The notes: generated by a model from the letters alone, not told the origin. Counted from the stretch's first letter, positions 18,659 through 28,337 are shown. The stretch: DNA of 64,000 bases from an uncultured Roseobacter sp. (GCF_947492555.1 NZ_CANLNE010000001.1:186001-250000); one strand, 5' to 3'. Translations and numbers: made by a program.

Positions 18659-20311
18659 TTAACCCTGTTTGATGGCCAGGCAGACTTGCCACGGCCCCAG
18701 GTGTAGTTTGAAATCCGGTGACGGGGTGGCCCCGCCCAACTCATGCCCTATTGTGCTCCAGTCGCCCGGCGGCATCCCGTGCAGCGACGGCGTGTCCGAC
18801 AGGTTGAAAGCGCAAAACAGCGTCTCGTCCCCATGTGTCCGGGTAAATTGCAGAATATCGCCATAGGCAAAGACACCGCCATGCTCCCCCTTGATCAGCG
18901 AGGGGTGCTCCTTGCGGAAGGCAATTGCCCGGCGATAGTGGTGCAGGATCGACGTCGGGTCGTCCTCTTGCACCCCAACCGACCGGTTGAGGTGATCATG
19001 ACTGACCGGCAGCCACGGGAACCCTTCGGAGAAGCCACCGTTCTGGTTTGACTGCTCCCAGACCATCGGCGTGCGGCAGCCGTCGCGGCCCTTGAACTCC
19101 GGCCAGAACTGCTTGCCATAGGGGTCTTGCAGGTCCTCAAAAGCCACGTCTGCCTCCGGCAGCCCAAGCTCTTCGCCCTGATACAGGCAAACCGACCCGC
19201 GCAGGCACATGATCAGCGTCGCGAACATGCGCTGCGCCGCCGGCGGCAGATCCCAGCGGGTCGCATGGCGCATCACGTCGTGATTGGAAAACGCCCAGCA
19301 GGGCCAGCCGTGTTTGGCCACGCGACCCAACTCATCGAAAACCTGGGCCACACGCGTGGCATCCAGCGGCGTCTTGGCGAGGAACTCGAAGGCGTAACAC
19401 ATGTGCACCCGGTCGGTGCCCTTGGTGTATTCCCCCAAGAGCTCAAGCCCCCGCTGCGCGTCACCGACCTCGCCCACACAGGCGGCGGCGGGGTATTCGT
19501 CCAGCAGCGCCCGGAACCGTTTCAGGAATTCGACATTCTCCGGCTGGTTTTTGGAATGGACGTGTTCCTGATGATTGTAGGGGTTCACCGATGGCGCGAT
19601 ATTGGCGTTGCGCCGCTCCGGCGGCAGCGCCGGGTTGTCGCGCAATTCCTTGTCGGCATAGTAGAAATTGATCGTATCGAGGCGGAAGCCATCGACGCCC
19701 CGATCCAGCCAAAAGCGCGTGGTGGCAAGAATCGCGTTCTGCACGTCTTCGTTGTGGAAATTCAGGTCGGGCTGCTCCACCAGGAAGTTGTGCAGGTAAT
19801 ACTGCTCGCGCCCCGGATCCCATTGCCACGCGGGCCCGCCGAAGATCGACAACCAGTTGTTGGGCGGGGTGCCGTCGGGTTTAGGGTCGGACCAGACATA
19901 CCAATCGGCCTTGGAATTCGTGCGGTCGGACTGGCTTTCCACGAACCACGGGTGCTGATCCGAGGTGTGGCTCAGCACCAGATCGATCATCACCTTCAGC
20001 CCGTGCTGATGCGCGGCCTCGACCACCACGTCGAAATCCGCGAGGCTGCCAAACATCGGATCGACGTCGCAATAGTCACTCACGTCATAGCCGAAATCCT
20101 TCATCGGCGAGGTGAAGAAGGGTGAAATCCAGATCGCATCCACCCCCAGAGAAGCGATGTAGCTCATGCGTTGCGAAATGCCGATCAGATCACCGATCCC
20201 ATCGCCGTTGCTGTCCTGAAAGCTGCGCGGGTAGATCTGGTAGATCACCGCGCCACGCCACCAGTCCTTGTCGATCACGGGCAGGTGCAGATGGTGTTCC
20301 ATCTTTGTCAT
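18659..20311 (-). CDS. aglA: GH13 alpha-glucosidase
   Basis: About 550 residues of glycoside hydrolase family 13 (oligo-1,6-glucosidase/alpha-glucosidase subfamily). Conserved regions are visible: YQIYPRSFQDSNGDGIGDL at the start, MIDLVLSHTSDQHPWF, GVDGFRLDTINF with the catalytic aspartate, a glutamate in CVGEVGD, and AFSNHDVMRH. No signal peptide, so it acts in the cytoplasm on imported alpha-glucosides. Start at ATG 20311; a second ATG three codons on is possible. Its coding region follows aglG after about 14 bases. Confidence 0.9.
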   Translation of the reverse strand: MTKMEHHLHLPVIDKDWWRGAVIYQIYPRSFQDSNGDGIGDLIGISQRMSYIASLGVDAIWISPFFTSPMKDFGYDVSDYCDVDPMFGSLADFDVVVEAAHQHGLKVMIDLVLSHTSDQHPWFVESQSDRTNSKADWYVWSDPKPDGTPPNNWLSIFGGPAWQWDPGREQYYLHNFLVEQPDLNFHNEDVQNAILATTRFWLDRGVDGFRLDTINFYYADKELRDNPALPPERRNANIAPSVNPYNHQEHVHSKNQPENVEFLKRFRALLDEYPAAACVGEVGDAQRGLELLGEYTKGTDRVHMCYAFEFLAKTPLDATRVAQVFDELGRVAKHGWPCWAFSNHDVMRHATRWDLPPAAQRMFATLIMCLRGSVCLYQGEELGLPEADVAFEDLQDPYGKQFWPEFKGRDGCRTPMVWEQSNQNGGFSEGFPWLPVSHDHLNRSVGVQEDDPTSILHHYRRAIAFRKEHPSLIKGEHGGVFAYGDILQFTRTHGDETLFCAFNLSDTPSLHGMPPGDWSTIGHELGGATPSPDFKLHLGPWQVCLAIKQG

Positions 20312-20325
20312 TCTTGTTGAACTTT

Positions 20326-21450
20326 CTATTTCACGGAGCCGGCCAGCAGACCGCGCACCAGATAGCGTTGCATTGTAAAGAAGACGATGAGCGGCACGGC
20401 AATCGAGATGAAGGCCGCCGAGGCCAGAATACCCCAATCGCCACCGCGTGAGCCCAAAAGATCATCAGCGATCTTGACCGTCATCACCCAGCTTTCCGAA
20501 TTCGACGGCAGGAAAACCTTGGCCACCAGCAGATCATTCCACGTCCAGAGGAACTGGAAGATCGCGAAAGACGCCAATGCGGGGAAGCTCAGCGGCAGCA
20601 CGATCTTGGTGAAGACCTGAAAATCCGTGGCCCCGTCGACCTTGGCGCTTTCAATAATGTCGCGCGGCAGACCGACCATGTAGTTGCGCAAGAGGTAGAT
20701 CGCGAGCGGTAACCCGAAGCCGGTATGCGCCATCCAGATGCCAAGGAAGCTTTGGCCGATGCCAATCTTGTTGTGGAACTGCAAAAGCGGCACGAGGGCC
20801 AGTTGCAGGGGCACCACCAAGAGGCCGACAACCATCGCGATCAGCAACCCCCTGCCCGCAAAGTCCATCCACGCCAGCGCATAAGCCGCAAAGGCCGCGA
20901 TCAGGATGGGGATAATGGTCGCGGGGATCGTGACCGTCAGCGTGTTGATGAAGGCGATGTCCATATTGTTGGAAAAGAGAATCGTCTGGTAGTTATCCAG
21001 CGAGAAATCCGGCGGCGTCGCGGTCGAGTAATAGACGCTCGGATCGCGTTTGATCTCTGCCGGAGAGCGATAGACGAAATCTCCATTCTCCTGCACGGTC
21101 AGGGATCTGTCGCGGGTCAGTTCGGCTGTTTCTCCAGCAGCCGCTACCGTTGGGTTGGAGCGCGCGCCACCAAAGCGGATCACCTCGCCTTCGCCACCCG
21201 AGAAGATGTTGCCCTCGATGACGAAGAACTCCCCATCCTGCCGGACTTCTCCGGCGGGGATCTTGGCCTGAAAGTTCTGCTCCACGGCGAAGGGCGACAG
21301 CCACCAGCCGGAGGCGGAAATCTGGTCCCGGTCCCGGAAGGAGGACACCAGCAGCCCGACGGTCGGGATGAGCCAGAGCACCACCAGGAAGATCACCGAG
21401 AGGTTGACGGCCCAGCTGAGCGAAGACTTTGTGCCTGCGATATTGTCCAT
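20326..21450 (-). CDS. aglG: Alpha-glucoside ABC transporter permease, AglG type
   Basis: 374 residues, MalG-like. A first membrane helix (about 12-36) is followed by an unusually long periplasmic region of about 110 residues before the second helix, as is typical of AglG. The EAA loop reads IESAKVDGATDFQVFTKIVLPL near residue 270. It pairs with AglF to form the pore. Its start overlaps the aglF stop by one base (position 21450). Confidence 0.88.
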   Translation of the reverse strand: MDNIAGTKSSLSWAVNLSVIFLVVLWLIPTVGLLVSSFRDRDQISASGWWLSPFAVEQNFQAKIPAGEVRQDGEFFVIEGNIFSGGEGEVIRFGGARSNPTVAAAGETAELTRDRSLTVQENGDFVYRSPAEIKRDPSVYYSTATPPDFSLDNYQTILFSNNMDIAFINTLTVTIPATIIPILIAAFAAYALAWMDFAGRGLLIAMVVGLLVVPLQLALVPLLQFHNKIGIGQSFLGIWMAHTGFGLPLAIYLLRNYMVGLPRDIIESAKVDGATDFQVFTKIVLPLSFPALASFAIFQFLWTWNDLLVAKVFLPSNSESWVMTVKIADDLLGSRGGDWGILASAAFISIAVPLIVFFTMQRYLVRGLLAGSVK

Positions 21451-22430
21451 TATCTCATCTCCGCCCTTGCCTGCCGGATGTTCCAGATCATCACCGGCAA
21501 CACCACGATCATGATGATGAAGGCCACCGCCGTGGCGCGCCCGTCATCGCGGAACATGTAAGACATCATGTAACTGGGCAGGATGTCAGTGCCGAAGTTG
21601 CCCCCTGTCATGGTGTAGACGATGTCGAAAACCTTGAGCACGAGGATGGTGATCGTGGTCCAGACAACGACGATAGTGCCCATGATCTGCGGCACCTTGA
21701 TCTTGAAGAAGACCTGAAACGGGTTGGCCCCGTCAATGATCGCCGCCTCGATGGTCTCTTCCGGAATGCCACGCAGCGCGGCGGAGAGGATCACCATGGC
21801 AAAACCGGTCTGGATCCAGACCAGAATGAACATCAGGAAGAAGTTGTTCCAGAAACGCACCTGCAGCACGTCAAGCGGTTCGGAGGCGCCAAAGAAGTCG
21901 CGGATCGCATTGATCAGCCCGATGTCGGCATTGTTGGCGTAGACGAATTTCCAGATCAGCGAAGCCCCCACAAAGGAGATCGCCATCGGCATGAAGATCA
22001 GCGATTTGGCGATATTGCCCCATTTCAGCCGGTCAGTGAGCTGCGCCACCAGCAGCCCGAGAAAGGTTGCCGCTGCGGGCACAACGAGCACCCAAAGCAT
22101 GTTGTTGAAGAAAGCAATCTGAAAGCCATCGTCAGCGAACATGGTCGTGTAGTTGCCAAAGCCGATGAATTCGTCGCCGGAGCGGTTGTAGAGCGAGCGG
22201 TAGAACGAGCCCACCACCGGGTAGACCAGATAGAGCCCCAGGGCGGCCATCGCCGGAAACAGGAACAGCCACGGGCGCACCAGATTGGCGCGGTTGATGT
22301 TCTGGCCCGGATTGTCCGCGCGCGGCGGAAAGATGACCTTGTCAAGGATCAGGTTGGACAGGAAGAAATAGCCGACGCAGCCGCCGACCCCGACGATAAC
22401 GGTGATAATTCCCTGGAGCAGCGGTGACAT
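21450..22430 (-). CDS. aglF: Alpha-glucoside ABC transporter permease, AglF type
   Basis: 326 residues, MalF-like with eight predicted membrane segments at most. The EAA loop is EETIEAAIIDGANPFQVFFKI in the C-terminal third. ATG at 22430 is chosen over an upstream in-frame codon because GGGAGGGA lies directly upstream. A strong hairpin separates it from aglE. Confidence 0.88.
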   Translation of the reverse strand: MSPLLQGIITVIVGVGGCVGYFFLSNLILDKVIFPPRADNPGQNINRANLVRPWLFLFPAMAALGLYLVYPVVGSFYRSLYNRSGDEFIGFGNYTTMFADDGFQIAFFNNMLWVLVVPAAATFLGLLVAQLTDRLKWGNIAKSLIFMPMAISFVGASLIWKFVYANNADIGLINAIRDFFGASEPLDVLQVRFWNNFFLMFILVWIQTGFAMVILSAALRGIPEETIEAAIIDGANPFQVFFKIKVPQIMGTIVVVWTTITILVLKVFDIVYTMTGGNFGTDILPSYMMSYMFRDDGRATAVAFIIMIVVLPVMIWNIRQARAEMR

Positions 22431-22462
22431 GGCGATCCCTCCCAAGACGCATGTGCGGGTTT

Positions 22463-22488
22463 GGTCCGGCGGCACACACCGCCGGACC
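22463..22488 (-). other. Intra-operon hairpin between aglE and aglF
   Basis: GGTCCGGCGG (22463-22472) and CCGCCGGACC (22479-22488) form a perfect 10-bp GC-rich stem with a six-base loop, 15 bases after the aglE stop. There is no T run on the minus strand. Such hairpins after binding-protein genes usually protect the mRNA or partly terminate, giving excess binding protein. Confidence 0.65.
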
Positions 22489-22502
22489 CATGTGCAAGAG
22501 CC

Positions 22503-23858
22503 TTACTGGATGGTGTCCCAGCGGTCCTGAATGCCTTTGGCAACCTCTTCGGCACTGGCCCCGGTGGTGTAATCCACCATACCGGTCCAGAAGGCGCCCG
22601 CGCCGATCTCACCCGGCATCAGGTCGGAGGCATCAAAGCGGAAGGTGGTCGCATTCAGCAGAATGTCGCCCTGCGCCTTGAGGCTGTCCTCAAGATACAT
22701 CTCGGTGTTCACGCCCGCATGGGCCGTCAGGAAACCACCCTGCGCCATCCACAGTTCATGTGCGATAGGTGTCTTCAGGAACTCGACGAAGGCGTTGGCA
22801 GCTTCGGACGGGTTGGTGATGGCGAAAAGCGTGCCCGCGCCCAGCACCGGCTTGCCCAGGTCTTTTTCCGCATAGGCCGGGAAGTAGAAGAAATCTACAT
22901 CGTCGCCCACGGTTGTCCCTTCCGGGAAGAAGGCCGGAATGAAGGAGGCCTGACGGTGCATGTAGCATTTTGGCGGGATCGAGAAGAGACCTGCCGGGCT
23001 GTCGCGGAAGTCGGTGTTGGCAACCGCGGAGGCCCCGCCATCGACGTAATCATCGTTGCGGGCAAAAGCACCGAATTCCTCAATGGCCGCGATGACCTTG
23101 GGGTCGTCGAACTTCATCTCATTGGCCACCCAGGCGTCGTAATCCTCAGGCGCCTGCGTGCGCAGCATCATCTCTTCGACCCAGTCGGTCGCCGGCCAGC
23201 CGGTCGCAGCTCCGGATCCCAGACCGATGCACCAGGGTGTGCCGCCCTCTTCCACGATCAGATCGGTGAGCTCTTTCAGCTCTTCCATGGTTTCGGGAAT
23301 GTCATAGCCCGCCTCGTCAAAAGCTTCGGGCGAGTACCAGACCAGAGATTTCACATCGACCCGGTAAAAGATGCCGTACATCTGGTCGTCGCCGTTCTGG
23401 TCCGCATAGGTGCCCAGATCGACCCAGGACTGACCGGCCGCGTAGTTGTCACGCACCCAGTCGGACATGCCATCGGGCAGCGGCGTCAGCAGCCCCTGGC
23501 TGGCCATATCAGCGGCGAGGCCGGGTTGCGGAAAGACGGCGAGGTTCGGCGCGGAGCCGGAGCGCGCGGAAATCACGATGTCCTGCTCAAAGCTGTCAGA
23601 ACCGGAGTAATTGACCGTGGCCCCCGTGGCGCTGGTAAAATAGGCAAACGCCTTGTCCACCTTTTCCTTTTCATCGCCGGTCCAGGGGCCGGTGATCTCG
23701 ACCGTCTGACCGCTCAGGTCGTATTTGTCAGCGAATTCAGTGTAGCTGTCCCAGCTGAAATCGCCCTCGCCCACGGCAAAGGGCTGGTGCCCATCCGCAT
23801 GGGCCGTCCCAGCGAAAAGAGCCAGTGCCGCAGCACCCGCGTAAAAACGTGCCTTCAT
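22503..23858 (-). CDS. aglE: Alpha-glucoside ABC transporter substrate-binding protein
   Basis: About 451 residues. A signal peptide (MKARFYAGAAALALFAGTAHA) precedes a type I sugar-binding fold of the extracellular solute-binding family 1, including GYDIPETMEELKELTDLI in the middle. ATG 23858 has GGGAGGAACTC immediately upstream. It is the first gene of the agl operon and lies downstream of a LacI-type palindrome at 23927. By family it binds maltose, sucrose, trehalose or related alpha-glucosides in the periplasm; given the nearby ggpS operon, glucosylglycerol is worth considering as a ligand. Confidence 0.88.
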   Translation of the reverse strand: MKARFYAGAAALALFAGTAHADGHQPFAVGEGDFSWDSYTEFADKYDLSGQTVEITGPWTGDEKEKVDKAFAYFTSATGATVNYSGSDSFEQDIVISARSGSAPNLAVFPQPGLAADMASQGLLTPLPDGMSDWVRDNYAAGQSWVDLGTYADQNGDDQMYGIFYRVDVKSLVWYSPEAFDEAGYDIPETMEELKELTDLIVEEGGTPWCIGLGSGAATGWPATDWVEEMMLRTQAPEDYDAWVANEMKFDDPKVIAAIEEFGAFARNDDYVDGGASAVANTDFRDSPAGLFSIPPKCYMHRQASFIPAFFPEGTTVGDDVDFFYFPAYAEKDLGKPVLGAGTLFAITNPSEAANAFVEFLKTPIAHELWMAQGGFLTAHAGVNTEMYLEDSLKAQGDILLNATTFRFDASDLMPGEIGAGAFWTGMVDYTTGASAEEVAKGIQDRWDTIQ

Positions 23859-23926
23859 GAGTTCCTCCCGTTGCAATGCCTGTTTCGACATCGTCTTGAC
23901 CATTTTTTGGGCGCAAAGAATCACTT

Positions 23927-23938
23927 CAAAGCGCTTTG
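23927..23938. promoter_or_regulatory. LacI-family operator palindrome in the aglE promoter region
   Basis: CAAAGCGCTTTG is a perfect 12-bp palindrome with the central CG typical of LacI-family operators. It lies 69 bases upstream of the aglE start, in the 257-base gap shared with the divergent LacI gene at 24116. It is the likely binding site of that repressor. Confidence 0.7.
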
Positions 23939-24115
23939 GATGTCTGAAAATTGGAGGAAGGTGTCAAATGTGTCAACTCGCGGTTGGGTTTCTGGACAAG
24001 TTTTCAATGCTCTGAGCCGAGTGGGCACCTCTTCCCGACGTTTCCGCTTTGACCTGCGGAAGCAGGCTGCCTAGGCTGTGATCTGTTTGAGAGTAAAAAT
24101 GAAACTGCAGGTCTT

Positions 24116-25147
24116 ATGAATCTACGCGAGCTTTCAGAACGGCTGAACCTGTCCCAGACCACGGTCAGCCGCGCGCTGAACGGGTACCCGGAAGTTAATG
24201 AGGAAACCCGCAAGCGGGTCGCAGCGGCGGCGGCCAAATTCAACTACCGTCCCAACATCCGGGCGCAAACGCTGGCGACAGGTCGGTCGATGTCCATCGG
24301 GCACATCATCCCCTTCTCAAAACAGAACGAAATGGTGAACATCGTATTTGCGGATTTCATCGCCGGTGCCGGGGAGATTTACGCCCAGCACGGCTATAGC
24401 ATGAGCCTTTCGCTGGTCCGGGACGAGGATGAACTCAACGCTTACCAGGGGGTTGCCGAAAAGGGCGCAGTCGATGGCATCATCGTGCACTCGCCTGCCC
24501 GCGATGATCCGCGGATTTCCTTTCTTTCCAATCTGGACATCCCGTTCCTTGTGCACGGGCGCGCCTCCGAGGTGACAACGCCCTATTCATGGCTGGACGT
24601 GAACAACAAACGCGCAATCGAAACCGGCACCGCCCATTTGCTGGACCTTGATCACCGCCGTATCGGGTTGATAAATGGCGAAGAACGGATGGATTTTGCG
24701 CAGCGGCGGCGCGACGGATATCTGGCGGCGTTGACAGCAGCAGGCATAACACCCGAGACCGCCCTGATGCGCTCCGGCGAGATGAGCGAGCCCCACGGCT
24801 ATGCCTCCGCGCATGATATGCTGGACAGCACGGAACCGCCCACCGCTTTTGTTGCCTCTTCCATCGTATCCGCCCTTGGTGTCAGACGCGCGATTGAAGA
24901 GCGTGGCCTTGTGATGGGACGGGACATCTCGATCCTGTGTTTCGACGATGATATCTCCTACCTTCCCAACGGGCGAACGACGCCTGTTTTCACGGCGATG
25001 CGCTCGTCGGTGCGGGCAGCCGGTCGCCGGTGCGCAGAATTATTGATTGACCAGATCAAGATACCACAACAAGGCATGGCAACAGAGCTCTGGGACGCGG
25101 AACTCATCATAGGCGGCTCTACCGGCCCCTGCCCCAAAGGAAGATAA
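24116..25147 (+). CDS. aglR: LacI-family regulator of the agl genes
   Basis: 343 residues. The N-terminal helix-turn-helix (LSERLNLSQTTVSRALNGYP) is followed by a periplasmic-binding-like effector domain (residues about 60-335). It is divergent from aglE and one base upstream of the GH1 glucosidase gene, so it likely represses both units in the absence of sugar. A palindrome of the right type sits between it and aglE. Calling it aglR rests on position and family, not on direct recognition of specificity. Confidence 0.82.
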   Translation: MNLRELSERLNLSQTTVSRALNGYPEVNEETRKRVAAAAAKFNYRPNIRAQTLATGRSMSIGHIIPFSKQNEMVNIVFADFIAGAGEIYAQHGYSMSLSLVRDEDELNAYQGVAEKGAVDGIIVHSPARDDPRISFLSNLDIPFLVHGRASEVTTPYSWLDVNNKRAIETGTAHLLDLDHRRIGLINGEERMDFAQRRRDGYLAALTAAGITPETALMRSGEMSEPHGYASAHDMLDSTEPPTAFVASSIVSALGVRRAIEERGLVMGRDISILCFDDDISYLPNGRTTPVFTAMRSSVRAAGRRCAELLIDQIKIPQQGMATELWDAELIIGGSTGPCPKGR

Positions 25148-25148
25148 G

Positions 25149-26462
25149 ATGGATTTCAAAAGATCGGACTTCCCGGTGGATTTCCAATTTGCCGCGGCCA
25201 CCTCAAGCTACCAGATCGAAGGTCATAGCTTTGGCGGGGCGGGGAAGACCCATTGGGACACATTCGCCGCGACGCCGGGCAACGTGGTGCGGGCCGAGCA
25301 TGGCGATATCGCCTGCGATCACTATCACCGGATGGAAGAAGACCTTGACCTGATGCAGGCGCTGGGGCTGGATGCCTATCGGTTTTCCACGAGCTGGGCG
25401 CGGGTGCTGCCAGAGGGTCGTGGCACGCCGAATGAGGAAGGTCTGGACTTCTACGACCGGCTGGTCGACGGGCTGCTGGCGCGGGGCCTGAACCCGATGG
25501 TGACGCTGTACCACTGGGAACTGCCCGTGCCGCTCGCCGATCTGGGCGGCTGGCGCAATCCGGACATCTCGCACTGGCTGGCGGACTACACCACCGTCAT
25601 CATGAAGCGCATCGGCGACCGGGTGTTCAGCGCAGCCCCGATCAACGAGCCGTGGTGTGTCGGCTGGCTGTCGCATTTCATGGGCCATCACGCGCCCGGT
25701 CTCCGCGACATTCGCGCCACCGCCCATGCGATGCATCACGTGCTCACGGGCCATGGCCGCGCCATTCAGGCGATGCGCGCGCTGGGGATGAAGAACCTCG
25801 GGGCCGTGTGCAATTTCGAATATGCGCACCCTGTGGATGACACGCCCGAAGCGGCGGCGGCGGCACAGCTTTATGACGGCTATTACAACCGGTTTTTCCT
25901 AGAGGGGCTCTTCAAGGGCGCCTACCCCGGCGACGTGATGGAAGGTCTCGCCCCCCATATGCCAAAGGGTTGGGAAGAGGATTTCGACCTGATCGGCCAA
26001 CCTCTGGATTGGTGCGGGCTGAATTACTACACCTGCAAGCGCATCGCGCCGGTGGACGGCCCCTGGCCCGCGCATGAGGAGGTCGACGGCCCCCTGCCGA
26101 AAACGCAGATGGGATGGGAAATCTTTCCCAAAGGCCTGCATCACTTCCTGACCTGGGTGCATGAGACCTACACCCAGGGCCTGCCGCTCTACGTCACCGA
26201 AAACGGCATGGCCAACCCGGATGAGGTCGGCGTGCCGGATCAGGCGCGCATCGACTATCTGAACGCCCATATCGCCGCGGCACGGCAGGCGATGGCCGAA
26301 GGCGTGCCGCTGGCGGGCTACACCTTCTGGTCGCTGATGGACAATTACGAATGGGCGCTGGGGTACGAGAAACGCTTTGGCCTGATCCATGTGGATTTCG
26401 AGACCTTGGAGCGGACGCCGAAAGCGTCTTATCACGCGCTGGCCGACGCGCTTAAGGCGTGA
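25149..26462 (+). CDS. GH1 beta-glucosidase
   Basis: 437 residues of glycoside hydrolase family 1. The opening FQFAAATSSYQIEG is characteristic, the acid/base glutamate lies in INEPWCVG near residue 165, and the nucleophile in LYVTENGMA near residue 350. There is no signal peptide, so it acts in the cytoplasm. It starts one base after the LacI gene and is co-transcribed with it. Its stop overlaps the 3' end of the convergent peroxidase gene by about 11 bases. The natural substrate is unknown; together with aglA it broadens the locus to both alpha- and beta-linked glucosides. Confidence 0.92.
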   Translation: MDFKRSDFPVDFQFAAATSSYQIEGHSFGGAGKTHWDTFAATPGNVVRAEHGDIACDHYHRMEEDLDLMQALGLDAYRFSTSWARVLPEGRGTPNEEGLDFYDRLVDGLLARGLNPMVTLYHWELPVPLADLGGWRNPDISHWLADYTTVIMKRIGDRVFSAAPINEPWCVGWLSHFMGHHAPGLRDIRATAHAMHHVLTGHGRAIQAMRALGMKNLGAVCNFEYAHPVDDTPEAAAAAQLYDGYYNRFFLEGLFKGAYPGDVMEGLAPHMPKGWEEDFDLIGQPLDWCGLNYYTCKRIAPVDGPWPAHEEVDGPLPKTQMGWEIFPKGLHHFLTWVHETYTQGLPLYVTENGMANPDEVGVPDQARIDYLNAHIAAARQAMAEGVPLAGYTFWSLMDNYEWALGYEKRFGLIHVDFETLERTPKASYHALADALKA

Positions 26463-27740
26463 ACCACACGGGCACGCCGAAGGGCGGGGTATCGACCGAT
26501 GTGCCGGTCAGGCTCTCCAGAAACGCAACGATCTGAGCAATTTCGATGTCGTTGAGGTCGGGCCCACGCGCCGGTACAACCTGCGCCTGACGCGCCATCT
26601 CGCGCCTGTCCGACTGGATGATGAAGTCGGTTGCCGCCAGCCAGGGCACCTTTGGCAGTGCTGCGTCCACCGGTTGCCACGTGGCGCGCATCGCCGCCGG
26701 ATCAAGATGATGACGCACCATCTGCTCCAGCGTCGCATAGGCCCCGTTGTGCCCATAAGGCGCGGTGAGCGCCACATTGCGCAGCATCGGCGTGCGGAAG
26801 GCATAGGCATCCTCGAGGCGATTGCTCTCGCCCATCCGCCCGACGTCACGCGCATAGGGGTCAAAGACCCGTGTCCGGCCGGGCCCAAAGGCAGGCAGCC
26901 CCAGCGCATGGAATTCCTGATCACTCATGAGCGCCCCGGCGTGGCACGTGCTGCACGCCGCCTTGCCGTAGAAAAGATCCATGCCCGCCCTCTGGTCCAT
27001 CGTCAGCGCGGCACTGTCCCCGGCGAGATACTGATCAAAGGGGCTGTCGATGCTGGTCCATTCGATGGTCATGAAGGCCGCCAGCGCGTTGGCAATCTCG
27101 ACGATCGTCACCTCTTCCGGTGTCTCGATGTGATCGAACGCGGCGACAAAGCGCGCGCCGTAGTCAGTTTCCGTACGCACCCGTTTGGCCAGGATCGGCC
27201 AGGCGTTGTCGATCCGGTCATGCACCGCGCCGATCACTTCGTTCTCACCCGGGTTGCCCGCCATCTCGAACTGCGCCACCAACGGAAACAGCGCCTGCGC
27301 GGCCAGCAAGGAGTTGAGCCCCTGTGGCAGCCACTCCTCCGCCGGAGAGTTGAAACCGTTGCCAAAGAGACCGGACGTGCTCAACCGCCCGTCGTGAAAC
27401 ATCACCGTCAGATCGCGCGCGCCGAGGTTCCACAGCCCCGGCGCATTGCGCGGGATGCGCTTGGCGATGCGGGACAGGCCGATGCCGGGGGTGCGCTCGG
27501 GTCCCAGACCCTGCCCGCCTTCTCCGATCCCAAGCGAAAGCCCGTCCCCCGTGCCAAAATCCGGGTGGTGACAATGCGCACAGGAGATATTCCGGTTGCC
27601 CGACAGGATGGTATCGTAGAACAAGGAGTGGCCCAGAGCGGCCTGACCCCGGTCGAAGTCCGGAAAGTCGGTCGCCGTCAGAGGCGGCGGCAAATCCCCC
27701 GCGAATGCGGCGGTTGCGAAACAGGAGAGAAGAACCCCAT
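26452..27740 (-). CDS. Di-haem cytochrome c peroxidase / MauG-family protein with a disrupted or unusual start
   Basis: About 415-430 residues. Two haem-binding motifs, CAHCH near the N-terminus and CSTCH in the middle, and the blocks RNAPGLWNLG and RTPMLRNVALTAPYGHNG identify a periplasmic di-haem peroxidase. The frame contains a signal-peptide-like segment (GVLLSCFATAAFA) but no ATG, GTG or TTG upstream of it for more than 100 codons. One extra G in the G4 run at 27735-27738 would join it to ATG at 27740, giving MGVLLSCFATAAFA. A TTG at 27693 is the only nearby canonical start but would remove the export signal. I therefore give the boundary of the inferred ancestral start; the span is not a multiple of three. 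Its stop overlaps the GH1 gene end. Confidence 0.75.
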
Positions 27741-28209
27741 GCGCGCCATATGTCTTGTGCTTGCGTTTCTTGCGTCCCCAGTCTTTGCGGAAATCGAAGA
27801 GGCGCGCGACATGATGGAAGAGGGCCGCTTTGAGGAGGCCTACGAGGCGCTCTGGCCCGCCGCGCGGTCCGGGAATGCGGATGCCGAGGAGTTGATGGGT
27901 GTCATGTATGCCATGGGCCTTGGTGTGCCCCGTGACGATATCCGGGCGTTTGACTGGTACCTGCGGTCGGCGATGAAGGGACATCCGGGAGCGCAGTCCG
28001 GGGTCGGCTGGTACTATGAAGTTGGGCGCGGGATGCCTGCGCCTGACCTGGTGCGGGCCTACATGTGGTACACGCTGTCCGCGATTGGGGGTGACCCGGA
28101 TGCTGCGATCAGCCTTGAGGAAGTCGTCAAGAAGATGACCGCTGAGGAGATCGAAAAAGCGCATGTTCTCGTGGGTGACTACAAGGTTTGGATGTATCCG
28201 TTCCGGTAA
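27739..28209 (+). CDS. Small exported Sel1-repeat protein
   Basis: 156 residues. A signal peptide (MRAICLVLAFLASPVFA) precedes two to three Sel1-like repeats (AEELMGVMYAMGLGVPRD and AQSGVGWYYEVGRGMPAPD). Sel1 repeats form helical scaffolds for protein contacts. AGGAG lies about 13 bases upstream of the ATG. The start codon shares the CATG palindrome at 27738-27741 with the putative ancestral start of the divergent peroxidase. The partner is unknown. Confidence 0.75.
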   Translation: MRAICLVLAFLASPVFAEIEEARDMMEEGRFEEAYEALWPAARSGNADAEELMGVMYAMGLGVPRDDIRAFDWYLRSAMKGHPGAQSGVGWYYEVGRGMPAPDLVRAYMWYTLSAIGGDPDAAISLEEVVKKMTAEEIEKAHVLVGDYKVWMYPFR

Positions 28210-28293
28210 GGATCGCCTGACGTTTGGCACCGCAATCGTGGCACCTGCACAGGACCGCACCGCCGGGCATATTTTTGGAACAATGAAGCAGAG

Positions 28294-28323
28294 GGAGAAG
28301 GCCCAGATGTGCGGGCCTTCTCC
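28294..28323. terminator. Bidirectional terminator between the Sel1 gene and dctP
   Basis: GGAGAAGGCCC (28294-28304) and GGGCCTTCTCC (28313-28323) form a perfect 11-bp stem with an eight-base loop. It is followed by ACTTTTG on the plus strand and lies 15 bases after the dctP stop on the minus strand. It separates two convergent transcription units. Confidence 0.8.
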
Positions 28324-28337
28324 GACTTTTGTGAGTA

